Source: Bradyrhizobium xenonodulans
GTDB taxonomy: Bacteria; Pseudomonadota; Alphaproteobacteria; Rhizobiales; Xanthobacteraceae
Length of the DNA stretch: 64,000 nt
Assembly (NCBI RefSeq): GCF_027594865.1
Contig: NZ_CP089391.1
Coordinates: 1,704,501 to 1,768,500 of the forward strand
Reading direction: 5' to 3'
Under the pieces are notes generated by a model. The model saw only the letters and a program-made list of their open reading frames with translations, had not been told where the DNA came from and made no database searches. Positions within the stretch are counted from its first letter, which is position 1, and every line of letters begins with the position of its first letter. The translations under genes and the position numbers were made by a program. Positions 25,819 through 34,526 of the stretch are shown here, in pieces.

Positions 25819-26580
25819 GTGAAAGCAGCGCCCGAGCGTGAGGTCGATCGCTCCGTCTCGCAGACCGTGAAGGCGCAGCTCGCGCTACGCGACCAGATCC
25901 TGTCGGGCGCCTTGCGTCCCGGCGAGCGCATCTCCGAGCTGCAGGCGGTGGAGACCACCGGCGCCTCACGCACCCCGGTGCGTATGGCGCTGGTGCGGCT
26001 GGAGGAGGAGGGCCTCTTGGAGGCGATCCCCTCCGGCGGCTTCATGGTGAAGGCGTTTTCCGAGCGCGACATCTCCGATTCCATCGAGCTGCGCGGCACG
26101 CTGGAAGGGCTCGCCGCACGCTTCGCGGCCGAGCGCGGCGTTTCCGCGCGCGAGCTCGAGCCACTGAAGGAGTGCTTGGCTGCGATCGACGAATTGCTGC
26201 GGCAGGTGCCGATCTCGATCGAGGCGTTCTCGTCCTATGTCGCGCTGAACGCGCGCTTCCACGCGCTGCTGACGGAATTGTCGCGCAGCCCGCCGCTGAT
26301 CCGGCAGATCGACCGCGCCTCGGCGCTGCCGTTTGCGTCCCCAAGCGGCTTCGTGATGGCGCAATCGGCGCTGCCCGAGGCGCAGCAAATCCTGATCATC
26401 GGCCAGGAGCATCATCGCGTCGTCATCGACGCGATCGAGAACCGCGAAGGCGCGCGCGCCGAAGCCGTGATGCGCGAGCATGCGCGGCTCGCGGTGCGAA
26501 ACCTGCGGCTCGCGCTGCGCAACCGGACCCATCTCGACCTCTTGCCGGCGCTCGCGCTGATCAAGACCGCAACCGACTAG
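25819..26580 (+). CDS. vanR: GntR-family regulator (FadR/FCD type), probable VanR
   Basis: 253 residues. The N-terminal winged helix includes LRDQILSGALRPGERISELQ and TGASRTPVRMALVRLEEEGL, a standard GntR motif. The C-terminal FCD ligand domain has ELRGTLEGLAARFAAERG, NARFHALL and EHHRVVIDAIENREGARAEA. It starts at GTG 25819, 5 bp after vanA, and vanB starts 9 bp after its stop, so it is co-transcribed in the middle of the operon. It most likely represses its own operon through the TGTATACA sites and releases with vanillate (inferred from known VanR). Confidence 0.88.
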   Translation: MKAAPEREVDRSVSQTVKAQLALRDQILSGALRPGERISELQAVETTGASRTPVRMALVRLEEEGLLEAIPSGGFMVKAFSERDISDSIELRGTLEGLAARFAAERGVSARELEPLKECLAAIDELLRQVPISIEAFSSYVALNARFHALLTELSRSPPLIRQIDRASALPFASPSGFVMAQSALPEAQQILIIGQEHHRVVIDAIENREGARAEAVMREHARLAVRNLRLALRNRTHLDLLPALALIKTATD

Positions 26581-26589
26581 GGGAGTGCC

Positions 26590-27570
26590 ATGCGCTTCAT
26601 CGAAACCTGGATCCCGGCGACGCTGGTGTCGACGCGGGATCTCGCTCCCGGCATCCGCGAATTCCTGATCCGCCCCGATCGGTTCGACGGCGCGGCCTAT
26701 CCGGTCGGCAGCCATATCAATGTCAGCGTGACCATCGACGGGCAGCCGGAGACGCGGTCCTATTCGCTGGTCGGCGAAGCCACCTCGGCTGGCTTGAAGA
26801 TCGCGGTGCGCCGTGCCGAGGATTCCCGCGGCGGCTCGCGCTACATGTGGTCATTGCAGCCGGGCGCGCGGCTCGACATCACCCAGCCCGCCTCGCTGCT
26901 CGCGGTCGATTGGGCCCGACAAAATTATTGCCTGATCGCCGGCGGCATCGGCATCACGCCGATCCTCGGCGCCGCGCAGGCGCTGGCGCGACGCGGTGCC
27001 AATGTCGCGCTGCATTACGCCGTGCGCTCGCGTGGCGAAGCCGCCTATCTCGATGACCTCGCCGGGATGCTCGGTGATCGCCTGATCGTCCATGCCAGTG
27101 ACGAAGGCCGGCGGCTCGATCTCGACGCGGTGTTTGCCTCATTGCCGCAAGGCGCGCTGGCGCTGTTCTGCGGCCCGATGCGGATGCTGGACGCCGCGCG
27201 CCACGCCTGGATCGGCGCCGGCCATCCGCTCCCCGATCTGCGCTACGAGACTTTCGGCTCCAGCGGCACACTCCCGACCGAGACGTTCCGGGTGCGGCTG
27301 AAGGATTCGAATGTCGAGCTCGAAGTTCCGCGCGAGCGGTCGATGCTCGACGTGCTCAATGCCAGCGGCCACGACGTGATGTACGATTGCAAGCGCGGCG
27401 AATGCGGCCTCTGCGCCATCGACGTGGTCGAGGTCGACGGCGAGATCGACCATCGCGACGTCTTCTTCAGTGATCATCAGAAGCAGAGCAACCAGAAGAT
27501 CTGCGCCTGCGTCTCCCGTGCGAGGGGGACGATCACGGTGGATACGTTGCTGCGGGCGGATGCGGTTTGA
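26590..27570 (+). CDS. vanB: Vanillate O-demethylase reductase subunit
   Basis: 326 residues, passing electrons from NADH to VanA. The N-terminal FMN domain contains RSYSLVGEA; the NAD domain has LIAGGIGITPILGAAQALA and FCGPMRML. The C-terminal plant-type ferredoxin domain has CKRGECGLC and, 29 residues later, KICACVSRA, giving four Cys ligands. This phthalate-dioxygenase-reductase order (FMN, NAD, 2Fe-2S last) is typical of VanB. GGAG precedes the ATG. Confidence 0.92.
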   Translation: MRFIETWIPATLVSTRDLAPGIREFLIRPDRFDGAAYPVGSHINVSVTIDGQPETRSYSLVGEATSAGLKIAVRRAEDSRGGSRYMWSLQPGARLDITQPASLLAVDWARQNYCLIAGGIGITPILGAAQALARRGANVALHYAVRSRGEAAYLDDLAGMLGDRLIVHASDEGRRLDLDAVFASLPQGALALFCGPMRMLDAARHAWIGAGHPLPDLRYETFGSSGTLPTETFRVRLKDSNVELEVPRERSMLDVLNASGHDVMYDCKRGECGLCAIDVVEVDGEIDHRDVFFSDHQKQSNQKICACVSRARGTITVDTLLRADAV

Positions 27571-27584
27571 GGCGGCTATTCGGC

Positions 27585-27700
27585 CTTCATGGTTCGAGAC
27601 GCGCCTTCGGCGCTCCTCACCATGAGGGTCTAACATTCGGGCCGAAAAACAAGTCCTCATCCTGAGGAGCCCGCGAAAGGCGGGCGTCTCGAAGGATGGC
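27585..27700. repeat. Interspersed repeat with imperfect dyad, related to 63545-63657
   Basis: CCTTCATGGTTCGAGACGCG ... GCTCCTCACCATGAGG is matched in reverse by CCTCATCCTGAGGAGC ... GCGTCTCGAAGGATGG. The GAGACGC / CTGAGGAG core is also found in the repeat near the right end of the window. It lies between convergent genes. Confidence 0.6.
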
Positions 27701-27713
27701 CGCACCAAAAGAA

Positions 27714-29675
27714 TTACGCCGCGAAGGTCGCTCGAATCTTCTTCGCGTCCAGCAGCGCCAGCACGCCATCGGCCGATACCGGCCGGCTGATCAGATAGCC
27801 CTGCGCTTCGTCGCAACTGAACTGGCGCAGATATTCGAGCTGGTCGGCGGTCTCAACGCCTTCGGCGACCACGCCGATATCGAGGTCGCGCGCCAGCGAG
27901 ATCACCGACTTCACGATCGCGGCGCAGTCGGGCTGCACCAGCATGTCGCGGATGAAGGACTGGTCGATCTTGATGCGGCTGAACGGCAGCTTGCGCAAGT
28001 AAGTGAGCGAAGAGAAGCCGGTGCCGAAATCGTCCAGCGCCACCGTGACGCCGAGCTCAAGCAGCGCGTTCAGGATCGAGGCGGCGGAGCCGTATTTCGA
28101 CAGCAGCATCGATTCCGTGATCTCGATCTCGAGCCGGTGCGGGGCGACCTTGGCGTCGCTGAGCGCCTGCACGATGGTCTGGAGGATGCCGGTGTTGTGA
28201 AACTGCGCCGCGGAGAAATTCACGGCGACCCTGATGTCCTCGGGCCAGTCCGAAAGCGTGGCGCAGGCGCGCCGGATCACCCATTCGCCGATCTCGTGGA
28301 TCAGCCCGGTTTCCTCGGCGATCGGGATGAACTCGCTCGGCGGCACCAGTCCGCGCGTGGGGTGCTGCCAGCGCAGCAGGGCCTCGAAGCCGGTGATGCG
28401 GCTCTCGCCGAGATCGAGGAACGGCTGGAAGACGAGGAACAGCTCGTCGCGCGCGATGGCGCCTTCGAGGTCGGCTTGCAGCGTCTTGCGATCGCGTGAG
28501 ATCCTGTCGTCGCTGGCCTCGAAGAAGCAAACCGTGCCCGGACCTGTCTTCTTGGCGCGATAGAGCGCGGCGTCGGCGTTCTTCATGATGTCGAGTTGCG
28601 TGGTGCCGTCGCGCGGCGCCAATACAATGCCGACACTGGTCGCGCCGACGATCTGGCGGCTCTCGATCTGGAACGGCTCGGCGAAGGCCGCGACGAAGCG
28701 CTCGGCGATATCGAGCGCATCCTCGGGACGCGCGAGATTGGCCATCACCAGCGCGAACTCGTCGCCGCCGATGCGCGCGACATGCTCGGCCGCGCGCGTG
28801 CAGCGTTGCAGGCGGTTCGCGACCTGGACCAGGAATTCGTCGCCGGCGGGATGTCCGAACTTGTCGTTGACCTCCTTGAAGCGGTCGAGGTCGAGCAGCA
28901 GCACGGCGAATTCCTCGCCCGATAGCGTCAGCCGCTTCAGCGCGGCATCGAGCGTCTCGTTGAAGGCGAAGCGGTTGGGCAACAGCGTGAGCGGATCCTG
29001 CCGGACCGTGCGCTCCGCTTCGATCTGCCGGATCACGCGCCGCGCAAACGTGAACGAATTGACGAACACCGCGCGCAACAGCACGCTGCCGTAGACCACC
29101 ACCAGGATGGCCATCAGCACATAGGCGGGATCGCCGTCGCGGCCGAGGCAGATGGCGATGCCGACGAAGATGGGAGCGGTAAAGGCAATCGCTGCAATCG
29201 GGATCGTGGCGAAAGCCAGTGCGCCGCCCGCCAGCATACCCGAGCAGAGGCAGGTGATGACGAGCTGGCCGCCGGTCGCTGCGTTGGCGAAGAAGGCGAC
29301 AGGAACGATGCCCCAGGCGGCGCCGAGGATGAAGGCGTTGCGCACCAGCCGGTGCATGGCCCGTCGCGAGACGAATTGCGGCTTGGTGATGCGGCGCGAG
29401 GCGTGGGATTGCAGGCCGAACGCGATCGCGGCGGCGGCCACGATCACGGCCCAGGCCAGTGCAAGTTTCCAGTCCGGCGAGTGCCACAGCGCGACGGCGA
29501 GCACGGCGGCGTTGCAGGCATTGGCCAGCATGATGCCGACCGAATAGCCGAGCACCTGTGACATCTGATCGGCACGGATATGGCCGGCGACGGCTTCGTC
29601 GGTTGCGGGACCGCCAAAGGCCGACAGATCGCCGGCGAACAGCCGCGCGACATAGCTGGTCAGTTGAGTCCGCAT
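27714..29675 (-). CDS. Membrane GGDEF-EAL protein (cyclic-di-GMP synthesis and breakdown)
   Basis: 653 residues. Several hydrophobic segments occupy about residues 45-215, then GGDEF (about 220-385, RIGGDEFALVM, intact) and EAL (about 400-645). The EAL domain keeps FEALLRW, VNFSA, EITES, DDFGTG, IKIDQSF, AEGVET and QGYLISRP, so catalytic and metal residues look complete. Both activities are therefore possible. GGDEF has no obvious RxxD inhibitory site immediately upstream. The protein is likely an inner-membrane sensor affecting motility or polysaccharide. It is read toward vanB. Confidence 0.93.
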   Translation of the reverse strand: MRTQLTSYVARLFAGDLSAFGGPATDEAVAGHIRADQMSQVLGYSVGIMLANACNAAVLAVALWHSPDWKLALAWAVIVAAAAIAFGLQSHASRRITKPQFVSRRAMHRLVRNAFILGAAWGIVPVAFFANAATGGQLVITCLCSGMLAGGALAFATIPIAAIAFTAPIFVGIAICLGRDGDPAYVLMAILVVVYGSVLLRAVFVNSFTFARRVIRQIEAERTVRQDPLTLLPNRFAFNETLDAALKRLTLSGEEFAVLLLDLDRFKEVNDKFGHPAGDEFLVQVANRLQRCTRAAEHVARIGGDEFALVMANLARPEDALDIAERFVAAFAEPFQIESRQIVGATSVGIVLAPRDGTTQLDIMKNADAALYRAKKTGPGTVCFFEASDDRISRDRKTLQADLEGAIARDELFLVFQPFLDLGESRITGFEALLRWQHPTRGLVPPSEFIPIAEETGLIHEIGEWVIRRACATLSDWPEDIRVAVNFSAAQFHNTGILQTIVQALSDAKVAPHRLEIEITESMLLSKYGSAASILNALLELGVTVALDDFGTGFSSLTYLRKLPFSRIKIDQSFIRDMLVQPDCAAIVKSVISLARDLDIGVVAEGVETADQLEYLRQFSCDEAQGYLISRPVSADGVLALLDAKKIRATFAA

Positions 29676-30021
29676 TCGAGAGCCTGCAGCAGCATGGGCC
29701 GTTTGTCCGGCTCGATCCGGAGAATTCGCCGCAAACCTTTGACGAACTATGAATTATCCCTGTTTGCGGCGGTCGGCGTGACCACTTCTGCGTGTTCAAA
29801 TCGCGATATCGATAACAAATCGATACAAATGCGCGGTGTGGCGTTCTTCATGATCCGCACTTCGCTCGGTGCGTGAGCCCACGACATTGTTTGTTGGGCC
29901 GGATCGGCGGGAGCCGGCGCCGGCCCGCCGTGTTGCGGCGCAGCTACGGAACAACGTTACATCTGCGAAATTCACGGAACGAAGTCTGTCGGCAATCTTT
30001 CTCGGCCTCTAGGAGGTGCCC
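29676..30021. other. 346-bp gap, divergent
   Basis: Lies between the GGDEF-EAL gene (minus) and the small gene at 30022 (plus). It should hold two promoters. Nothing else was recognised. Confidence 0.4.
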
Positions 30022-30327
30022 ATGACTTCTCACACCATCGACACTTCTCACACCATCGACGGCGCATGTGCATTCGCTTGGCGGAACTACCTGCTGCTCC
30101 ACAGCGGCATCAGCGAGAACGACAACAGGCGTTCCGCGCTCTATCGCTACGTCACCGACCTCCGCCATACCGGCGAGGACAGTTTCGATGTCTTGCAGAT
30201 AGCGGCGGTCGCCTACTTGAAGAAACTGGACGAACTGCATGACGACCGATGTGCGAGACTCGCGGCAGATCAGGTTTTGGCCGAGCGTTTGGAATCACGC
30301 GGTGCGCAGCCGACACTTAGGTCATGA
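30022..30327 (+). CDS. Hypothetical protein, 101 residues
   Basis: Not recognised. AGGAGG sits five bases before the ATG at 30022. The first 12 codons are an exact 18-bp tandem duplication (bases 30024-30041 and 30042-30059), giving TSHTID twice. The rest (ACAFAWRNYLLLHSGISEND, LQIAAVAYLKKLDELHDD) is helical and soluble, without signal peptide or membrane segment. It lies 24 bp upstream of the next small gene, so the two may be an operon. Confidence 0.7.
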   Translation: MTSHTIDTSHTIDGACAFAWRNYLLLHSGISENDNRRSALYRYVTDLRHTGEDSFDVLQIAAVAYLKKLDELHDDRCARLAADQVLAERLESRGAQPTLRS

Positions 30328-30351
30328 CACCAGACCAAAGGAGCGAACGAC

Positions 30352-30609
30352 ATGGCAGACAGGAACATGGCAGACCAGGCCGGTAACGCAGATCGTTTCG
30401 CGCGCAATCCCCAAGGGAGCATCACCGCTGCGACGGCAATCGGCATGAACGCCTTGAAGCCCATCATGAGCTTCCAGATCTCAATGCTGAGGATGTGGGC
30501 GGATAGTATCGAGAGGTTCGCGGGCAAATACGACAAGGGATTGGAGGAAACCACGATCTCTGGAGACGAACGGCCAGATGAGCGGTCAGGCAAGGAACGC
30601 GCTGCGTAA
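30352..30609 (+). CDS. Small amphipathic helical protein, phasin-like
   Basis: 85 residues with AAAGGAG before the ATG. The centre (MNALKPIMSFQISMLRMWAD then SIERFAGKYDKGLEE) is an amphipathic helix similar in character to phasin proteins that coat polyhydroxyalkanoate granules, but the protein is much shorter than typical phasins. The start could also be the second Met (30367), since MADRNMADQ repeats the same opening. Function is uncertain. It converges on the SnoaL gene, whose stop is 7 bp beyond. Confidence 0.6.
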   Translation: MADRNMADQAGNADRFARNPQGSITAATAIGMNALKPIMSFQISMLRMWADSIERFAGKYDKGLEETTISGDERPDERSGKERAA

Positions 30610-30615
30610 CTTGCT

Positions 30616-30981
30616 TCAGCGTCCCAGTTGCTTCGGGTCGTAGTAGAAGCGCTCCTCGATCAACTGGTCGCCCCGCCAGGTCTGCCACGCGATCTCATCG
30701 AGCGTCCGCGTGGCGCCTTCCGCATTGGTGAAGCTGAACTTCCAGCGCGTCGTGACATGATCGCCCTCGATCAGGCTCGGCCCGATGCGGACGGCCTTGA
30801 CCTCCCTGGAGGCTGCGAGTACGCCGCGCTCCTTGGCGACGAGCTTGTCGCGCCCCACCGTCGGGGCAGCGTTGTTCTCATAGGTCGCGGCGTCGGGCGT
30901 GTAGAATTGTTCGATCGCCCCGACGAAATCTCCGTCCTCCAGCCGCTTGGCAAAAGCTTCGACGACATCACGGCTCGGCAT
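30616..30981 (-). CDS. SnoaL/NTF2-like fold protein
   Basis: 121 residues of the SnoaL-like superfamily: VVEAFAKRLEDGDFVGAIEQ then FYTPDAATYENN, and WKFSFTNAEG, IAWQTWRGDQLIEERFYYDP. These small alpha+beta barrels bind hydrophobic ligands or act as isomerases or cyclases. The ATG at 30981 has GAGGTG six bases upstream; an in-frame ATG at 30993 lies before this site. It is divergent from a TetR gene, and the intervening region carries two TetR-type operators, so the pair is probably a regulator and its target. Confidence 0.8.
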   Translation of the reverse strand: MPSRDVVEAFAKRLEDGDFVGAIEQFYTPDAATYENNAAPTVGRDKLVAKERGVLAASREVKAVRIGPSLIEGDHVTTRWKFSFTNAEGATRTLDEIAWQTWRGDQLIEERFYYDPKQLGR

Positions 30982-30997
30982 GGCGCACCTCATTAAA

Positions 30998-31035
30998 ACC
31001 GACTGATAGTCGGTAAATACCGACCGATGGTCGAA
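30998..31035. promoter_or_regulatory. Two TetR-type operators between SnoaL and TetR genes
   Basis: Operator 1: ACCGACTGATAGTCGGT (30998-31014), perfect 7-bp arms around GAT. Operator 2: ACCGACCGATGGTCGAA (31019-31035), with arms CGACC / GGTCG around GAT. Their centres are 21 bp apart, two helical turns, so two dimers could bind the same face. Both lie in the short divergent promoter region, 17 bp from the SnoaL start and 44 bp from the TetR start. Confidence 0.75.
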
Positions 31036-31078
31036 AAGTCAACTGGCCGTGCGGGCTCGCTTGGATTAGACGAGACAC

Positions 31079-31669
31079 ATGGCGAAGCAGGCGGAACGGC
31101 GGGCGGCAACGACGGAAGCGATCCTGACTGCGGCGCGCCGCCTGTTCGGCACGCAAGGCTTCGCCGCCACCACGATGGACGGGATCGCGGAAAGTGCCGG
31201 CATCGCCAAAGGCGCGGTCTATCATCACTTCAAGACCAAGGAGGCGGTGTTCGAAGCCGTGTTCGACCAGGTCTCCCGCGACCTGGTCGCCGAGATCGAC
31301 AGCACCGCGCGCGCCGAGAAGGACGTGCTCGCCGCGATGGTCGCCGGCACGCAGCATTACTTTGCCGCGACCGCCAAGGGCCCGACCGGCCAGATCATTC
31401 TGCGTGACGGCCCCGCCGTGCTCGGCTGGGAGCGCTGGCGCGAGATCGACGCGCAGCATTTCGGCGGTAAGCTGCCGCGTGCGATTGCGGCGGCGATGGA
31501 AGCCGGCCTGATCGCGCGGCAGCCGGTCGAGCCGCTGGCGCGGCTGCTGCTCGGCGCGGTGACGGAGGCCGCGGTCGCCTGCGCCGGCCGCGCCGATATC
31601 GCAAGGGCAGGCGGGGAATATGCCCGTGCGTTCAGGTCACTGGTCGAGGCGCTGCGCCTCAAGCCATGA
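31079..31669 (+). CDS. TetR-family transcriptional regulator
   Basis: 196 residues. The N-terminal DNA-binding domain is typical: ILTAARRLFGTQGFAATTMD then GIAESAGIAKGAVYHHFKTK. The C-terminal ligand domain contains VAGTQHYF and ILRDGPAVLGWERWREID, found in several uncharacterised TetR proteins. Divergent from the SnoaL gene and likely autoregulated through the two palindromes at 30998-31035. It may also influence the GMC oxidoreductase 53 bp downstream. Confidence 0.92.
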   Translation: MAKQAERRAATTEAILTAARRLFGTQGFAATTMDGIAESAGIAKGAVYHHFKTKEAVFEAVFDQVSRDLVAEIDSTARAEKDVLAAMVAGTQHYFAATAKGPTGQIILRDGPAVLGWERWREIDAQHFGGKLPRAIAAAMEAGLIARQPVEPLARLLLGAVTEAAVACAGRADIARAGGEYARAFRSLVEALRLKP

Positions 31670-31722
31670 TTGTGCTAGTGACGAACCGGAAACGCCCACA
31701 CCAACAAGAAGAACAATAGCGC

Positions 31723-33348
31723 ATGAACGCAAACTCCTCCCTCACGCCGTCAGATCCCGAGTTCGACTACATCATCGTCGGCGCCGGCTCCGCCGGCTGC
31801 GTGCTCGCCAACAGGCTGTCGGCGAACGGCAAGCACAGCGTGCTGCTGCTCGAGGCCGGGCCGAAGGATTCCAACATCTGGATCCACGTGCCGCTCGGTT
31901 ACGGAAAGCTGTTCAAGGAGAGGACCGTCAACTGGATGTACCAGACCGAGCCGGAGCCCGAGCTGAAGGGGCGGCAGGTGTTCCAGCCGCGCGGCAAGAC
32001 GCTGGGCGGATCGAGCTCGATCAACGGCCTGCTCTACGTGCGCGGCCAGCACGAGGACTACGATCGCTGGCGTCAGCACGGCAACGCCGGCTGGGGCTAT
32101 GACGACGTGCTGCCCTATTTCAAGAAGGCCGAGAACCAGTCGCGCGGCGCCGATCAATATCACGGCAGCGGTGGGCCACTGCCGGTCTCCAACATGGTGG
32201 TGACCGATCCGCTGTCGAAGGCCTTCATCGATGCCGCCGTCGAGACCGGGCTGCCCTACAATCCCGATTTCAACGGCGCGACGCAGGAAGGCGTCGGCCT
32301 GTTCCAGACCACGACACGCAACGGCCGCCGCGCCTCGACCTCGGTGGCTTATCTCGGTCCCGCGAAGACCCGCAGCAATCTCAAGGTCGAGACCGAGGCG
32401 CTCGGCCAGCGCGTGCTGTTCGAGGGCCGCCGCGCCGTCGGCGTCGAATACCGGCAAGGCGCAACCGTGCGCCGCGCCCGGGCGCGCAGGGAGATCGTGC
32501 TGTCGAGCGGCGCCTACAACTCGCCGCAGCTCTTGCAGCTCTCCGGTGTCGGTCCCGCCGATCTCCTGCGCAAGCATGGCATCGACGTCGTGCTCGATGC
32601 GCAGGGTGTCGGCCACGATCTGCAGGACCATATGCAGGTCCGCATCGTGATGCGTTGCTCGCAGAAGATCACGCTCAACGACACTGTCAATCATCCGCTC
32701 CGCCGCACGCTCGCCGGCGCGCGCTATGCGCTGTTCCGGAAGGGCTGGCTGACGATCGCGGCCGGCACGGCGGGCGCGTTCTTCAAGACCAATCCGCGGC
32801 TGGCTTCGCCCGACATCCAGGTCCATTTTCTGCCGTTCTCGACCGACAAGATGGGCGAGAAGCTGCATGATTTCTCCGGCTTCACGGTGTCGGTGTGCCA
32901 GCTTCGTCCCGAAAGCCGCGGGACCTTGCGCATCCGGAGTGCGGACCCGACCGTGCCGCCGGAGATTCGCATCAACTACATGTCGACCGAGACCGACCGC
33001 ACCACCAACGTCGAGGGCCTCAAGATCCTGCGCGGGATCTTGAATGCGCCGGCGCTGAAGCCGTTTGTGGTCAGCGAGTACGATCCCGGGGCGAAGGTAT
33101 CCACGGATGCGGAGCTACTGGATTATTGCCGCGAGCGGGGCAGCACCATCTACCATCCGACCTCGACCTGTCGTATGGGCAATGACGCACTCGCGGTGGT
33201 GGACCAGCGGCTGAAGGTGAGGGGGCTCGAAGGCCTTCGTGTCGTCGACGGTTCGATCATGCCGGACCTCATGTCGGGGAACACGAATGCGCCGATCATC
33301 ATGATCGCCGAAAAGGCCTCCGACATGATATTGGATGATGCGCGGTAG
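31723..33348 (+). CDS. GMC-family FAD oxidoreductase (choline/alcohol dehydrogenase-like)
   Basis: 541 residues. The FAD-binding motif FDYIIVGAGSAGCVLANRLS is at about residue 9. GMC signature 1 is GKTLGGSSSINGLLYVRGQ, and signature 2 is SSGAYNSPQLLQLSGVGP. The catalytic His region is IYHPTSTCRMG. The family oxidises primary alcohols, choline or polyethylene glycol-type substrates. No betaine genes are nearby, so the substrate is open. It is not obviously exported. Confidence 0.92.
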   Translation: MNANSSLTPSDPEFDYIIVGAGSAGCVLANRLSANGKHSVLLLEAGPKDSNIWIHVPLGYGKLFKERTVNWMYQTEPEPELKGRQVFQPRGKTLGGSSSINGLLYVRGQHEDYDRWRQHGNAGWGYDDVLPYFKKAENQSRGADQYHGSGGPLPVSNMVVTDPLSKAFIDAAVETGLPYNPDFNGATQEGVGLFQTTTRNGRRASTSVAYLGPAKTRSNLKVETEALGQRVLFEGRRAVGVEYRQGATVRRARARREIVLSSGAYNSPQLLQLSGVGPADLLRKHGIDVVLDAQGVGHDLQDHMQVRIVMRCSQKITLNDTVNHPLRRTLAGARYALFRKGWLTIAAGTAGAFFKTNPRLASPDIQVHFLPFSTDKMGEKLHDFSGFTVSVCQLRPESRGTLRIRSADPTVPPEIRINYMSTETDRTTNVEGLKILRGILNAPALKPFVVSEYDPGAKVSTDAELLDYCRERGSTIYHPTSTCRMGNDALAVVDQRLKVRGLEGLRVVDGSIMPDLMSGNTNAPIIMIAEKASDMILDDAR

Positions 33349-33374
33349 GCCGCGCGTATCGAAAGGACAAGAGC

Positions 33375-34355
33375 TTGGCTACGCGACTGAAGATCGGCAC
33401 CCGCAAGAGCGCGATGGCGCTGGCACAGACGGAAGAGATCGCGCGCCGCCTGACCGCCGCCGTGCCCGGTCTCGACGTCGAGATCGTCAAGTTCGACACC
33501 ACGGGCGATCTCGACCAGACCAGCAAGCTGTTGCCGCATGGCGGCAAGGGTGGCGCCTTCGTGGTGCAGATCCGTGCCGCCGTGCTGTCGGGTGAATTGC
33601 AGGCGGCGATGCATTCGCTGAAGGACATGCCGGGCAACGAGGACACCCCCGGCCTCGTCATCGGCGCCACGCTGTCGCGCGATCCGGCCAATGATGCGCT
33701 GGTGCTGCGCGAGGGCGTCACGCTGGAAGCACTGCGCCAGTCGTGCGGCAAGGGTTTCAAGATCGGCACCAACGCGGTCCGCCGCGCCGCTTATGCGCGG
33801 CGGCTATTTCCAGAGGTGGAGGTGATCCACTTTCGCGGCGCGGCCGATACGCGCGTGCGAAAACTCGACAATGGCGAGAAACAGCGCTTGCCGGATGGCG
33901 GTGCGGTGGGGCCAGCCGACGCGCTGATCATGGCGCGCTCGGGTCTCGACCGCGTCGGCCTGTCCCATCGCATTGGCTACGAGTTCACCGCGGCGGAGAT
34001 GCTGCCCGCGGCCGGGCAGGGCATCGTCGCCGTCGAATGCGCGGCGCAGGACTGGCAGACGCGGCAAATCCTGTCATCGATCGACGATCCCGCCGCGCAC
34101 GCCTCTGCCGATGCCGAGCGCGAGGTGCTGTGGGTGCTGAATGGCCACTGCAATTCGCCTGTCGCCGGCTTCTCGACCATCGCCGGCGATCAGATGTCGC
34201 TCACCGCGTCCGTGCTCGACCTCTCCGGCAACACCATCATCGAAGCCTCACGCGAAGGGCCAGCTAACCGTCCGCGCGAACTTGGCCGTGCAGTGGGACT
34301 GGATCTGCTGACGAAGGGGGCCGCCGAGATCATCGAGCGCAGCCGGCCGCGCTAA
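33375..34355 (+). CDS. hemC: Hydroxymethylbilane synthase (porphobilinogen deaminase)
   Basis: Condenses four porphobilinogens into hydroxymethylbilane in haem synthesis. 326 residues. TRLKIGTRKSAMALAQTEEI, SLKDMPG, GTNAVRRAA and RSGLDRVGL are diagnostic. Cys259 in LNGHCNSPVAGF carries the dipyrromethane cofactor. The start is TTG at 33375, with AAGGA upstream; no ATG or GTG fits the family N-terminus. It converges on hemE, with a shared hairpin between them. Confidence 0.95.
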   Translation: MATRLKIGTRKSAMALAQTEEIARRLTAAVPGLDVEIVKFDTTGDLDQTSKLLPHGGKGGAFVVQIRAAVLSGELQAAMHSLKDMPGNEDTPGLVIGATLSRDPANDALVLREGVTLEALRQSCGKGFKIGTNAVRRAAYARRLFPEVEVIHFRGAADTRVRKLDNGEKQRLPDGGAVGPADALIMARSGLDRVGLSHRIGYEFTAAEMLPAAGQGIVAVECAAQDWQTRQILSSIDDPAAHASADAEREVLWVLNGHCNSPVAGFSTIAGDQMSLTASVLDLSGNTIIEASREGPANRPRELGRAVGLDLLTKGAAEIIERSRPR

Positions 34356-34494
34356 GCCTGCCCGCGAGATCACATCCGGCCATTCTACAATTCTGCGCCT
34401 GTTTTGCCCGACGTGTCAAAGCGCGTGGGTCGCACCATGCCGGCCCAGATGTTTCAATGACTTGGCTACTGTGCATGGGGTTGTTTTCGCGGTT

Positions 34495-34526
34495 TTGTTT
34501 TTCCGCTCCGCCAGGAGCGAAAAAAA
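34495..34526. terminator. Bidirectional terminator between hemC and hemE
   Basis: CGCTCC (34504-34509) / GGAGCG (34514-34519) stem, loop GCCA, flanked by TTTGTTTTTC on the left and AAAAAAA on the right. It can therefore end transcription from both sides. The A tract touches the hemE stop codon. Confidence 0.7.

Noticed and set aside
28057..29799. 580-residue Arg-rich frame overlapping the GGDEF-EAL gene on the same strand
   Set aside because: Out-of-frame shadow; the 27714-29675 frame contains intact GGDEF and EAL motifs.
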